Of a stretch of 64,000 nt of DNA, positions 27,362 through 36,612 are shown one piece after another. The DNA comes from CAZUHB01 sp964620445. Lineage in GTDB: Bacteria > Planctomycetota > B15-G4 > CAYZWU01. The first letter of the stretch is position 1. Each line of letters begins with the position of its first letter. Under the pieces are notes generated by a model that saw nothing but the letters and a program-made list of their open reading frames with translations, was not told the DNA's origin and ran no database searches. The position numbers and the translations under genes were made by a program. Location of the stretch: NCBI GenBank assembly GCA_964620445.1, contig CAZUHB010000019.1, forward strand, positions 1 through 64,000, written 5' to 3'.

Positions 27362-28852
27362 TCACCCCTCGAGCAGACTTTCGAGCGCGCCCGCCCACGC
27401 GGCGCGCGCTTCGTTATAGGGCTCGGCCAGGGATTGATCCGGTTCGATGACCTCGGTTGTCTCGAGCCCCCCGAACGCCTCGGACGGGTCACCATAGAAT
27501 CCACACCCGATGCCCGCCCCGCGCGCGGCTCCCTGTGCGCCGTCCGTATCGAACAGCTCCACTCGCGTTCCCGTAACCGTGGCGAAGGCCGAACGGAACA
27601 GAGGGCTCAGAAACATGTTGGCCCGCCCCGCGCGCAGGGTGTGCACGTCGATGCCCATGTCGCGCACGATCTGCAGTCCATGATCGAAGGCGAAGACGAT
27701 ACCCTCCTGCGCCGCCCTGAAAAGGTGCGCGGGTCCGTGCCTGTTGAAATCGAGACCGCTGATGCACGCGCCTCGATCCCTGTTTCCCAGGGTTCTCTCC
27801 GCGCCATTGCCAAAGGGCAAGATCACGAGCCCCTCGGAACCGACGGGCGCTCGTGCAGCCGATGCGTTCATCTCGTTGTAGGGTGTGTCTTTTGTCAGGG
27901 TCCTGCGGATCCAGCGATTCAGGCTCCCCGTTCCGTTGATGCAGAGGAGAACGCCGTACCGGGATGAGTGTTCGGTGTGGTTTACATGAACGAAGGTGTT
28001 GACCCTCGAGCCGGGATCGGAGGCCCGCGACGAGGAGACGGCGTAGATCACTCCCGATGTGCCGGCTGTTGCGGCGACCTCACCAGGGAGAAGCACGTTG
28101 AGTGCAAGGGCGTTGTTCGGCTGGTCGCCGGCTCTGTAGGACACCACGGTTCCCGCTTTCAGGCCGAGTTCGCGCGCGGCGCGTTCCGTCAATTCTCCCT
28201 GAAGCGAAAAGGCGGGTAGGACTTCGGGGAGCTTGTCCTCGTCGATTCCGTGGTGCTCGAGCACGATCCGTGCCGGCCCCTGGTCTTCGAAATCCCAGAG
28301 TATCCCTTCGGAAAGACCGGATGGGGTGGTTCGGATGTCGCCGGTCATTTTCATCGCCACGTAGTCGCCGGGGAGCATGGCCTTGTGAACCTGTTCGTAG
28401 AGAGAGGGTTCGTTGTCCATGACCCACCTGAGCTTGGACGCCGTGAAGTTGCCGGGAAGATTGAGGAGGCGTTCGAGACAACGCGCCGGTCCGATCGCAT
28501 GGGCTGCCTGCCGGCCAATGTCCACGGAGCGCGAGTCGCACCAGATAATCGATGGCCGGAGGACCTCCTGCTCCCTGTCGACGAGCACGAGACCGTGCAT
28601 CTGGTAGGCGATACCGATCGCTTTGACGTCGTCCGCGTCGAAGCGGATCATCGACCGGATTCGGGCGGTGGCTCTCTTGACATGTTCCCACCAGACGGAC
28701 GGAAGCTGTTCGGCCCAACCAGGAGATGGCGAGTCGATCGCGAGTTCGGTTTCGGGCGATGTGCAAGAAACAATCAGCCGTCCCGTGTCCCCGTCCAGGA
28801 GCGCCACCTTGATTGCCGAACTTCCGATATCGTAACCGATCAGCAGGGTCAT
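27362..28852 (-). CDS. xylB: FGGY-family carbohydrate kinase, xylulokinase-like
   Basis: The protein (496 residues from the ATG at 28852) shows the FGGY/actin-fold pattern: GYDIGSSAIKVALLD (phosphate 1), GIAYQMHGLVLVD, IIWCDSRS, the catalytic aspartate in YRAGDQPNNALAL, and a late RAGRANMFLSPLF adenosine region. Xylulokinase is the best match by overall pattern, phosphorylating D-xylulose, but related sugar kinases of this family cannot be excluded. GGGAGA lies upstream of the chosen ATG. It converges with the pseudokinase gene, 20 bases apart. No isomerase or sugar transporter is adjacent. Confidence 0.85.
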   Translation of the reverse strand: MTLLIGYDIGSSAIKVALLDGDTGRLIVSCTSPETELAIDSPSPGWAEQLPSVWWEHVKRATARIRSMIRFDADDVKAIGIAYQMHGLVLVDREQEVLRPSIIWCDSRSVDIGRQAAHAIGPARCLERLLNLPGNFTASKLRWVMDNEPSLYEQVHKAMLPGDYVAMKMTGDIRTTPSGLSEGILWDFEDQGPARIVLEHHGIDEDKLPEVLPAFSLQGELTERAARELGLKAGTVVSYRAGDQPNNALALNVLLPGEVAATAGTSGVIYAVSSSRASDPGSRVNTFVHVNHTEHSSRYGVLLCINGTGSLNRWIRRTLTKDTPYNEMNASAARAPVGSEGLVILPFGNGAERTLGNRDRGACISGLDFNRHGPAHLFRAAQEGIVFAFDHGLQIVRDMGIDVHTLRAGRANMFLSPLFRSAFATVTGTRVELFDTDGAQGAARGAGIGCGFYGDPSEAFGGLETTEVIEPDQSLAEPYNEARAAWAGALESLLEG

Positions 28853-29471
28853 CGTGTTTTCTCCCATTCGGCCAACCACGGCTTGAAGCGTCCTGGACCA
28901 TCATACCAACAGCGGAACGTCCTTCGCAATCTGTTCGGTTCCGGGGCGAAATCACGCCGGCCATGAGCCGCAAGCCAGATTTTTTTGCTCTGTCGACAAC
29001 CTCGGAACGATCAGGAAAATTCGAGAGAGTATGGGAAAATACAAAACAATAGAGAATTTACATGTTTTTTCCGTTTCCCGGAGACCTGTTTCAGCGCGGT
29101 TGCGAAAAAATAAATGTCACTTAATTTATTTGGCTGTGATATGTAATGATATAATTATGTAGGAATTTCAGTACGTCGATTCCTGGCCTGTATCTCCATG
29201 CCGAAACCGGAATCGGATCGATTGCAGGCCGATTTCTACCACATAATTGGCAAGGGAGTAGTCAGTTAGGATAATCGTACCTTTTCGTTCGCAAACAATT
29301 CGCCTGGAGCTCTTAATTTCGAGGCGGTTGTTTATTCTTTCACTATTTGATAGTATCTGAAACAAACTAAATTCTATACACCCAAGAGGATACCAGCTCT
29401 GGAACTGTTCTTTCCCGTTGATTGAGAACAGGCAGGGATTTGGTGGACGCCTTATTTAGGAGCCAGTTGCA
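28853..29471. other. AT-rich divergent intergenic region (619 bases)
   Basis: No convincing gene; a 65-codon minus-strand frame at 29168-29365 has no recognisable features. A TGATATAAT extended -10 element lies at 29147-29155 on the plus strand, a likely promoter for the kelch gene. CTGTTCT and AGAACAG (29405-29431) form a small hairpin in its leader. AGGAAT/ATTCCT near 29160-29185 is another weak stem. Confidence 0.45.
29147..29155 (+). promoter_or_regulatory. Extended -10 promoter element (TGATATAAT)
   Basis: A perfect extended -10 box (TG-N-TATAAT) inside an AT-rich stretch. No good -35 at normal spacing, as expected for this promoter class. It lies about 320 bases upstream of the kelch lipoprotein gene. 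The same nine bases occur at 48415-48423 upstream of the beta-helix gene. Confidence 0.45.
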
Positions 29472-32414
29472 ATGAAGCTCTTCAGACAAAGTGTGGTTTC
29501 GAGCGGAGGCTGGATCTTGATCTTTGTCCTCCTTCTCGGCATGACTGCCGTGAGTTGCTCGCGATCGGCCACCGGAGCCGGGAAAAGAGGCCAGGGCGGC
29601 GTGCCCGCGCCCGATCAGACCTGGGCCAATCAACCGGGTGCCGATCTCCTCTGGACAGTGGACCAGCTCAAGGCAGCCATCGACAACGGTGAGGATATCG
29701 TTCTCGTCGATTGCCGCTACCTGGTGGCCGCTTTTGATCTTGGCCATATCCCGACAGCGATCTGGATCGACTGGCACGAAATGGCCAACGATCCGCCGAT
29801 CGATTTTCCTCCACTGGCTGACGTGGAAACATTCCTCGGACAGGACAGGGGGATCAAGGTCAACTCCAAGATCGTTCTCTACGGCGATGGCCTGAACGAT
29901 CTGGAAGCCCCGTTCCGGCTCTTTTGGATGCTCGAGTATTATGGCTGCCGAGACGTGCACATCGTGGACGGAGGTTTTGCTGCCTGGAATGCGAGCGCTT
30001 TTCCGATAGACAACACCCCGTGGGATCCGAACGCGATCGTGCCGGAGACCTTTTCGTCGTTCATCGATAATCTTGGACTTGCCGACGCTACCGATGTTCA
30101 TGTCTTCCTCGCCGATCCGGCGACCTCGGGCAGTGTGCTCATCGATGTGCGCACCCCCGCCGAATTTTCGGGCGAGTTCACCAGCGAACTCCAGGACCGG
30201 GCGGGCCGTATTCCTCACGCCGGCCATTTCAACTGGATTGAAACGATCGATCCCGTCTCGGGCCGGCTCGCGGACGTCCAGAGTGTGATCGACCGATTCA
30301 AGAATGGGGGCTACAACACTCAGAAAGAGCTCATCGCCTACTCGACCACCGGCGTGCGGTCGACAGTGCCATATTTCCTGTCTCGGGTGCTCGGCTACAA
30401 CTGCCGCGTCTATCAGGGCGGGATGACGCAGTGGACCGATGTGGACAATCCGCCTCTCGTTTGTCTGGGGATGGTCGAACGATCCGGACCGTTCTTTCAC
30501 CGGAGCATCATCGATGGTGACGAGCGTCCTCACTACGCGGGCGATGCGGTTGTTTTCGATGGCCAGATATTTGTCATCGGCGGCTTTCGGTGGGACAAGA
30601 CCGAGCAAAGACTGCGGCTGACCAAAGGCATCTGGAGATTCGATCCCACGGTCAGCCCTGTCCACGAGGGAAGTGACGCGACGAGCTGGACCCTGACCAA
30701 ATGTCACACGGGTATGCCTGTCTATGCCCTTTCGGCTGTTTCCGTTCCTGGAGCGAACGCGATCTATCTCTTCGGCGGCATCGACTCGGTGGGGAAAGTG
30801 TACGACATGATCCTGCGCGTGGACATCGATCCTGTCACGTACAACACCACAGAGGTGACCAAGCTCCCCGAGACGCTTTCCGAGCCTCTGGCCTTTGCCA
30901 ACGCGGTCTTCAACGAGGCCGACGGATTGATTTACATCTTCGGCGGGCAGACCGGATTGACTGCGTCGACCGCTTCGTCGGCCGCATACGCCTACGCGCC
31001 TGGAGCGCCGCCCGTTCCGGTGGCTTCCCTCCCGAGCGCCAGAACTCGCCACGGATCAGCCGTGGTCAACGGCAAGGTCTACTGCCTCGGCGGCGAGGAA
31101 GCCGATACCACGATTCTTGACGAGGTTCTGGAGTATGATCCCGCTCTCGATGCCTGGAGTGTGCTCGACCCGATGAGCATCCCCCGGCTGCGCGCCGAGG
31201 GCGCCGTGGTGTTCGGCCGCATCTACGTGTGCGGCGGATTTAGCCGCGATTCAGCGAAGGGGTACGTCACCTCGGATCACGTCGAGTCTCTCGACCCATC
31301 AGATCCAGTGGCCGGATGGCGCGATGAGGGCAACATGGCGGCCGGCAGGTACTGCAACCCCGTGGCTGCCGTGAACAACCGGATCTATCTTCTCGGCGCC
31401 TACGCCGGGTTGACGCAGCCTCTCAAAAACGAGGCCGAAATCCTTAACGTGACCGAGTTCCGCCCGGCCCATCAAGCGCTCAAGGCGGACATGCCCAGCT
31501 CCCAGCACGGGGGCGCCACCGCGGAAGTCCATGGGAAGATCTATCTCATCGGCGGACGCGAAAACACGGCGCTTACCGATCGTGTCCTGGAGTACTGCCC
31601 CGTGGCCGACACTTATACCGTCATGGATCCTTTTCCGGGCGGACCGGTCAAGGAAGCCTGTGCCGTGTCAACCGGCGGCGTGGCGTACGTCTTCGGCGGA
31701 AAAACGGCTGGTGGGGCCTCGGCGGGAACTTACTGGTTCGATCCGGCTCAACCGGCCGGGAGCCAGTGGGGCCAGCTGGCCGACATGCCCACCGCACTCT
31801 ACGGCGCTGCGGCCGCTCTCTACAACGATGCGAACGACAACCTCGGTTACGGGGCGGGCCACAACCTCGTGTTCGTGATCGGCGGCAAGGACCTCTACGA
31901 TCTGAAGAGCGCCGTCACTTTCGTTTACGACGCGACCGGTGATATCTGGGATGTCGCGTATTTTCTCCTCCCGTCGAAACGTTCCCATGCGGCGGCGGTA
32001 GTCTGCGTCGACGATATCTTTCTCACGGGCGGAGTCGACGCGCAGGGTATTCCGCTGGCCGATACGCTGATGCTCGGCCTCGACCCGATGATGCCGGGAT
32101 TCCTGGAATGGGGCGAGAGGGGCGCCATGCCCACGGCGCGCTACGGCCACGGAGCCGCCATGATCGGCAATCGTTTCTACAATATCGGCGGTTTCGTCAA
32201 GGTGAACGGTAAATTCAACGGAACCGATGCGGTGGAGGTTTTCGAGGCGGACAAGGGCCGCTGGACCGTCCTGGAAGGACTTGACGAGAGAAGGGCTCTC
32301 CCCTTCGTGAGTGGCGCGCCGACCGCGTCGGGCACATCGCTTTTCGTGATGGGCGGATACACCGGGACTTCCGGAGGGACCTATTTCAACGACACCGTCG
32401 AACTCGCCCCCTGA
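29472..32414 (+). CDS. Lipoprotein with two rhodanese domains fused to kelch repeats
   Basis: A signal segment ending in SCSRS (possible lipobox AVSC) exports the protein. Two rhodanese domains follow (about 55-180 and 205-330). Normally the second carries the catalytic cysteine; here the loop reads AYSTTGVRST, with Ser291 in its place, so sulfur transfer is unlikely. The rest (about 345-980) is kelch-type beta-propeller: repeated blocks such as IFVIGGFRWD, IYLFGGIDS, IYIFGGQTG, VYCLGGEEAD, IYLIGGREN and VYVFGGKTAG. Such propellers bind proteins or sugars. The gene is monocistronic, with a strong terminator after it. The domain pairing is unusual; function is not known. Confidence 0.85.
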   Translation: MKLFRQSVVSSGGWILIFVLLLGMTAVSCSRSATGAGKRGQGGVPAPDQTWANQPGADLLWTVDQLKAAIDNGEDIVLVDCRYLVAAFDLGHIPTAIWIDWHEMANDPPIDFPPLADVETFLGQDRGIKVNSKIVLYGDGLNDLEAPFRLFWMLEYYGCRDVHIVDGGFAAWNASAFPIDNTPWDPNAIVPETFSSFIDNLGLADATDVHVFLADPATSGSVLIDVRTPAEFSGEFTSELQDRAGRIPHAGHFNWIETIDPVSGRLADVQSVIDRFKNGGYNTQKELIAYSTTGVRSTVPYFLSRVLGYNCRVYQGGMTQWTDVDNPPLVCLGMVERSGPFFHRSIIDGDERPHYAGDAVVFDGQIFVIGGFRWDKTEQRLRLTKGIWRFDPTVSPVHEGSDATSWTLTKCHTGMPVYALSAVSVPGANAIYLFGGIDSVGKVYDMILRVDIDPVTYNTTEVTKLPETLSEPLAFANAVFNEADGLIYIFGGQTGLTASTASSAAYAYAPGAPPVPVASLPSARTRHGSAVVNGKVYCLGGEEADTTILDEVLEYDPALDAWSVLDPMSIPRLRAEGAVVFGRIYVCGGFSRDSAKGYVTSDHVESLDPSDPVAGWRDEGNMAAGRYCNPVAAVNNRIYLLGAYAGLTQPLKNEAEILNVTEFRPAHQALKADMPSSQHGGATAEVHGKIYLIGGRENTALTDRVLEYCPVADTYTVMDPFPGGPVKEACAVSTGGVAYVFGGKTAGGASAGTYWFDPAQPAGSQWGQLADMPTALYGAAAALYNDANDNLGYGAGHNLVFVIGGKDLYDLKSAVTFVYDATGDIWDVAYFLLPSKRSHAAAVVCVDDIFLTGGVDAQGIPLADTLMLGLDPMMPGFLEWGERGAMPTARYGHGAAMIGNRFYNIGGFVKVNGKFNGTDAVEVFEADKGRWTVLEGLDERRALPFVSGAPTASGTSLFVMGGYTGTSGGTYFNDTVELAP

Positions 32415-32442
32415 TCGAGTTCGACGATTCGACGATACGCAC

Positions 32443-32476
32443 GCTGCCCGCTTCATGAAGCGGGCAGCTTTCTTTT
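32443..32476 (+). terminator. Rho-independent terminator after the rhodanese-kelch gene
   Basis: GCTGCCCGCTTC and GAAGCGGGCAGC form a near-perfect 12-bp stem (32443-32468) followed by TTTCTTTT. It separates this gene from the convergent helicase gene, whose stop is at 32486. Confidence 0.88.
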
Positions 32477-32485
32477 ATGCCTCTC

Positions 32486-34066
32486 TCAGTTTCTCTTGGT
32501 GTTCGGCCGGCCGGAACGTCCGCTCCGTGGCTTTCGTCCCGGCCGCCTGCCGCGGGACGATCGGCCGCTCTCCGATGGTTTCCTTCCATGCCCCCGGTTT
32601 CCCTGGCCGTGGCTTTTTTTGCGTTGCCGTTGCGATTCAACCGGGGCCCGATCGACCTTGTCTTCCCGCGGAAAGAGAGGTTTGTGAAGCGTGTCCTGGT
32701 AAAATCGGTCGAAGAGCATGGCGATGATGTTCACCGGATCGCCGCTGTGAAGGTCGGCATGAGAGAGTTCAGATCCTGCTGTCTCCTTATCGCTCGACAG
32801 GGACCGGGCCAGTGGGATGAAGCGGCCAAGCCGTTCCCGCTCCAGGTTGCCCAGACCGCGGAATTTCTCCTCGAGCATCACCCGCAGGCGGGCCGCCACC
32901 TTGGCTTCCAGCTCCTCGTCGGTGGGCAGCTCGTTCTTGACGAGATTGATATTGAAACTCTTGGCGCGCTTTTTCAGCTCCAGCTCCTCGATGATCGACA
33001 CGAGACTGATCGCCATGCCGCCCTCGCCGGCACGGCCCGTCCGGCCGGCGCGGTGTATGTAGTGGTCGTGCGCTTGCGGCAGGTTGTAGAGGATCACATA
33101 CCCGAGGTTGCTGATGTCGATGCCGCGTGCGGCCACGTCGGTGGCGACCAGAAAGCGCAGCTTGCCCTCGCGGAGCCGTCCCATGACCTTGTCCCGTTCC
33201 TTCTGGCTCAGATCTCCGCTGAGGAAATCCCCGTCGTAGCCGAAATTCTGGAGGAAAGTGCCCAGATACTCCGCCTCGCGCTTGGTATTGCAGAAGACAA
33301 GAGCGGATTCGAGGTTGTCGATCTCGATGAGCTTCAGCAATGCGCGGTCCTTGTACATCGGGTCGACCACATAGTAGACATGGTCGACCTCCTCCACGTG
33401 CAGCATGTCGGTGCTGAGGCTCACCTGCTCCGCGTTGCGAGTGAAGCGCATGGCGAGCGAGGCCACGCTGGGAGGAATGGTGGCTGAAAACAGTGTTGTT
33501 TGCCGCTTCTCGGGCACGAAGGAGAGGATTTTGAGCATGGATTGATAGAAACCCATGGACAACATCTCATCCGCCTCGTCGAGCACGAGGCAACGCAATC
33601 TCTTGAGCGATACGCGGCGGCTCATCAGATGATCGATCATCCGTCCCGGCGTGGCCACCACGATGTGGACGTTCTTGTTGAAGGCGTCGATCTGGGGGCC
33701 GTAGGCTGCGCCGCCGTAAACGGCAACGGACCTGATGCCCGTGCCGCGGGTCAGATCGCGAACCACGCCGCAAACCTGCTCCGCCAGCTCACGGGTCGGC
33801 ACGAGAACCAGACCCTGAACATCGTCGCAGTCCGGATCGACGAGGCGGCAGAGCGGAATGGCGAATGCGCCCGTCTTGCCCGATCCCGTGCGCGACTGGA
33901 CCACGATGTCTTTCTTCTCGACCATGAGAGGAACGACGCGCTCCTGCACCGGCATGGGCGTCTTCCACTCGAGGCTTTCCACGTTCTTTTTCAAAGTGCC
34001 GGACAGTTCGTCGAAGGAGAAGAGGACCGGATCGGTCTGCTCGTTTTCGAAATCGTCAGATGCCAT
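32486..34066 (-). CDS. DEAD-box ATP-dependent RNA helicase
   Basis: The 526-residue protein has all DEAD-box motifs: Q-motif region TPMPVQE, motif I SRTGSGKT, Ia PTRELAEQ, motif II DEAD in LVLDEADEML, motif III SAT, motif IV LVFCNTK, motif V ATDVAARGIDI and motif VI HRAGRTGR. A middle tail (about 400-480) and an Arg/Gly/Ser-rich basic end (GRSSRGRRPGRKPRSG) resemble CsdA/DeaD-type helicases that remodel RNA at low temperature or in ribosome assembly. GGAG lies upstream of the ATG. The gene diverges from the DUF1080 gene. Confidence 0.94.
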   Translation of the reverse strand: MASDDFENEQTDPVLFSFDELSGTLKKNVESLEWKTPMPVQERVVPLMVEKKDIVVQSRTGSGKTGAFAIPLCRLVDPDCDDVQGLVLVPTRELAEQVCGVVRDLTRGTGIRSVAVYGGAAYGPQIDAFNKNVHIVVATPGRMIDHLMSRRVSLKRLRCLVLDEADEMLSMGFYQSMLKILSFVPEKRQTTLFSATIPPSVASLAMRFTRNAEQVSLSTDMLHVEEVDHVYYVVDPMYKDRALLKLIEIDNLESALVFCNTKREAEYLGTFLQNFGYDGDFLSGDLSQKERDKVMGRLREGKLRFLVATDVAARGIDISNLGYVILYNLPQAHDHYIHRAGRTGRAGEGGMAISLVSIIEELELKKRAKSFNINLVKNELPTDEELEAKVAARLRVMLEEKFRGLGNLERERLGRFIPLARSLSSDKETAGSELSHADLHSGDPVNIIAMLFDRFYQDTLHKPLFPREDKVDRAPVESQRQRKKSHGQGNRGHGRKPSESGRSSRGRRPGRKPRSGRSGRPNTKRN

Positions 34067-34358
34067 AGGAATCGCTCCAACCTGCGCATAAACGAAAAGC
34101 CGATTCTAACAAGCTGGCCACGGAGTTGTGGGTACGAAATGGATCTTTTGGTGATCTTTGGATTGCGGTGATCACCTAATCGGAATTCTTCCGCCACGAT
34201 CGCCGGGGGCGGCAAGAACCGGCTCCAGGTAACTGTCGCGCCGCCGGGAGAGATCCCTTCCGGCAAAAAACGGTTGATTGACCAGCCTGGACCGCTCCTT
34301 TAACATGCCCTATTCCTGTACGGTGTTGATACTGATGAACCGCATCTGGAGGATGACG

Positions 34359-35642
34359 ATGAGATTCAAAATTCGTCCCTTTCTGCTCGTTGCCGCCCTG
34401 ATTCTATTCTCGGCCGACCTCCTGGGGTCGGCGCAGGAGGAGGAAGCGGGCTTTATCGATCTTTTCGACGGCAAAAGCCTCTCCGGCTGGAATCTCATCG
34501 ACGGGAGCGGCCCGGGATACGCGGTGCGCGACGGCTTGCTCGTCTGTCAGAAGGGGACGGGCGGACGCCTCTTTCACGTCGATGTGTACGAGGATTTCGT
34601 GTTCCGCTTCGAGTTCCGTCTCGAGCCGGGCGGCAACAACGGCGTGGGGATCCGGACGCCGCTTGAGGGAAATCCGGCCCATCAGGGGATGGAGATCCAG
34701 ATCCTCGACGACGACGCGGAAAAGTACGCGAACCTGAAGCCCTATCAGTATCACGGTTCGGTCTACGGCCTCTTTCCGGCAAAGAGAGGATTCCTGAAGA
34801 AGGCGGGAGAATGGAACGAGGAGGAGATCGCCGTACGCGGATCCCTGGTGCGTGTCACTCTCAACGGGCAGGTCATCGTCGACGCAGACCTCGCCACGAT
34901 CAAGGACCCCGAGATCCTCGCCCGCCATCCGGGTGTGAAGCGGCCTTCCGGTTACGTGGGATTTCTCAGCCATGGCAGCGAGGTCGAGTTTCGCAACATA
35001 CGGATCAAGGATCTCAACCTGAATGTGGCCCCCGAGGGTTTCCGGCCGCTCTTCAACGGCCGCGATCTTCAGGGATGGAAAGGGCTCGTGGCCAATCCGC
35101 CCAAGCGCGCCCAGATGGCGCCCGACGAATTGGCGGCGGCGCAGGCCGCGGCGGACAAGAACATGAGCGAGCACTGGAAAGTCGAAGAGGGGTACCTCGT
35201 CTTCGACGGCAAGGGGCACAACCTCTGCACGGTCAAGGATTACAAGGATTTCGAACTCCTCGTCGACTGGAAAATACCTCGCGGCGGGGATAGCGGCATC
35301 TACCTTCGCGGCAGTCCGCAAGTGCAGATCTGGGACCACGGATTCGGTTCGGGCGGCCTGTACAACAACAAGCAGAACCCGAGCCGCCCCTCGAAGAAGG
35401 CGGACAGACCTCCTGGATCGTGGAACCGCTTCCGGATTCTCATGAAAGACGACAAGGTCACCGTCCACCTCAACGGCGAGCTCGTGGTGGACAGGGTGAC
35501 CATGGAAAACTACTGGGAGCGCGCGAAGCCGATCTACCGGGAAGAATCGATCGAATTGCAGAGCCACGGCGGCGTTCTTTATTTCCGGAACATCTTCATC
35601 CGAGAGATCGAGGATATTTCCGTGTCGAGCGGCGGACGCTGA
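34359..35642 (+). CDS. Secreted protein with two DUF1080 (3-keto-disaccharide hydrolase-like) domains
   Basis: A signal peptide (FLLVAALILFSADLLGSAQ) is followed by two concanavalin-like beta-sandwich domains of the DUF1080 family. The first begins FIDLFDGKSLSGWNL, the second FRPLFNGRDLQGWKG, and both contain the typical GNNGVGIRT/GGDSGIYLRG loop, the ...QILDD/VQIWD... strand, and W-N-x-x-x-I/R core. The family includes 3-keto-glycoside hydrolases that act on oxidised disaccharides; activity here is not proven. I chose the ATG at 34359, which has GGAGG six bases upstream. The family is abundant in Planctomycetota and related phyla. Confidence 0.87.
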   Translation: MRFKIRPFLLVAALILFSADLLGSAQEEEAGFIDLFDGKSLSGWNLIDGSGPGYAVRDGLLVCQKGTGGRLFHVDVYEDFVFRFEFRLEPGGNNGVGIRTPLEGNPAHQGMEIQILDDDAEKYANLKPYQYHGSVYGLFPAKRGFLKKAGEWNEEEIAVRGSLVRVTLNGQVIVDADLATIKDPEILARHPGVKRPSGYVGFLSHGSEVEFRNIRIKDLNLNVAPEGFRPLFNGRDLQGWKGLVANPPKRAQMAPDELAAAQAAADKNMSEHWKVEEGYLVFDGKGHNLCTVKDYKDFELLVDWKIPRGGDSGIYLRGSPQVQIWDHGFGSGGLYNNKQNPSRPSKKADRPPGSWNRFRILMKDDKVTVHLNGELVVDRVTMENYWERAKPIYREESIELQSHGGVLYFRNIFIREIEDISVSSGGR

Positions 35643-35685
35643 GAGGCGGCGCTTCGCGGGGACGTTCGCGCACGAGGAGTCGACC

Positions 35686-36612
35686 ATGACCGAGGCTTTC
35701 CTCACTTTCTTTTTGATCGCCGTTGTCGGGATTCTGGCGCGCCAGTCGATCCGCAAGGTCATCGATCCGGTCGCGCTCAGGCAAGCGATCAACACGATCG
35801 TTCTTTATATCCTCCTTCCCGCGTACCTGTTTGCGGCAGTGTGCCGCATCGATCTGGATAGCTTTTCGTGGCAGATGCCGGCAGCTCTCGGCGCGGGTGC
35901 CATGGGATCCCTCATCCTGGGAATCTTCGCCTACGGCTTCTTTTCCATCGACCAGAGGACTAAGGGCGCACTGGTGCTTGCCGGCGCTTTCGGCAACATC
36001 GCCTGCTTCTGGGTTCCTGCCTGCGTGGAAATCCACGAGGAGGCGGATCTCGAAAGCCTGCACCGGACAGGCGCTGCCATGATCGCCTGCGCCGTGGTGG
36101 CCGGTTCGATCCTGGCCTGCTGGTACGGGACCGCGGGAAGGAATTCCTTCGCCTTCCTCAGGGCCGTGGGTGCTCCGCTGCGGTTGCCACCGGTCTGGGC
36201 ACTTATCGCCGGCGTGATGGTCAAGGTCTACACGGTGACGGTTCCGGCGTGGATCATCGATGGGGCCGATCTCCTTTCGGCTGGAATCACGGGGCTCTTG
36301 ATCTTGAGTCTCGGCCTCTGCGTCCGATTTCCGAAAACGAACGAACTCGGCCCGATCCTCCCGGCCCTCGCCATAAAACTCGTCCTGTTCCCGGTGATTC
36401 TGTTTCTCGCGATCAAGACACTCGGAGAGGGCGCCGGGAACGATCCGGGGCCGTCACTCACTGTCGTTGGTGTCTTGCCCACCCAGCTTCTCGTCCTGGC
36501 CCTTGCCGAGCGGTTCAAGCTCGACTGCACGTTTCTCGGACTCGTGATCGTCGTGAACACGGCCCTCTCCTTCTGGACAATCCCACTCATCCATGGACTG
36601 CTGTACCGATGA
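35686..36612 (+). CDS. AEC (auxin efflux carrier) family permease
   Basis: Ten hydrophobic segments in 308 residues and the pattern of AEC transporters: N-terminal FLIAVVGILARQ, INTIVLYILLPAYLFAA, a central GAFGNIACFWVPA crossover, and C-terminal LVVIVNTALSFWTIPL. AEC proteins export small organic anions or auxin-like compounds; the substrate cannot be inferred. GAGGAG lies upstream of the ATG. The stop overlaps the next gene by four bases (ATGA). Confidence 0.83.
   Translation: MTEAFLTFFLIAVVGILARQSIRKVIDPVALRQAINTIVLYILLPAYLFAAVCRIDLDSFSWQMPAALGAGAMGSLILGIFAYGFFSIDQRTKGALVLAGAFGNIACFWVPACVEIHEEADLESLHRTGAAMIACAVVAGSILACWYGTAGRNSFAFLRAVGAPLRLPPVWALIAGVMVKVYTVTVPAWIIDGADLLSAGITGLLILSLGLCVRFPKTNELGPILPALAIKLVLFPVILFLAIKTLGEGAGNDPGPSLTVVGVLPTQLLVLALAERFKLDCTFLGLVIVVNTALSFWTIPLIHGLLYR

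Noticed and set aside
25855..27504. Minus-strand frame of 549 codons rich in Gly, Phe and Leu
   Set aside because: It is the shadow of the Ala/Glu/Lys coiled coil on the other strand; composition is an artefact.
29168..29365. 65-codon minus-strand gene in the AT-rich region
   Set aside because: No ribosome site, no recognised pattern, and the composition matches the non-coding flank.
36249..36608. Upstream extension of the membrane glycosyltransferase-like frame
   Set aside because: It lies inside the AEC permease gene in another frame. The ATG at 36609 overlaps the AEC stop in the usual coupled way.
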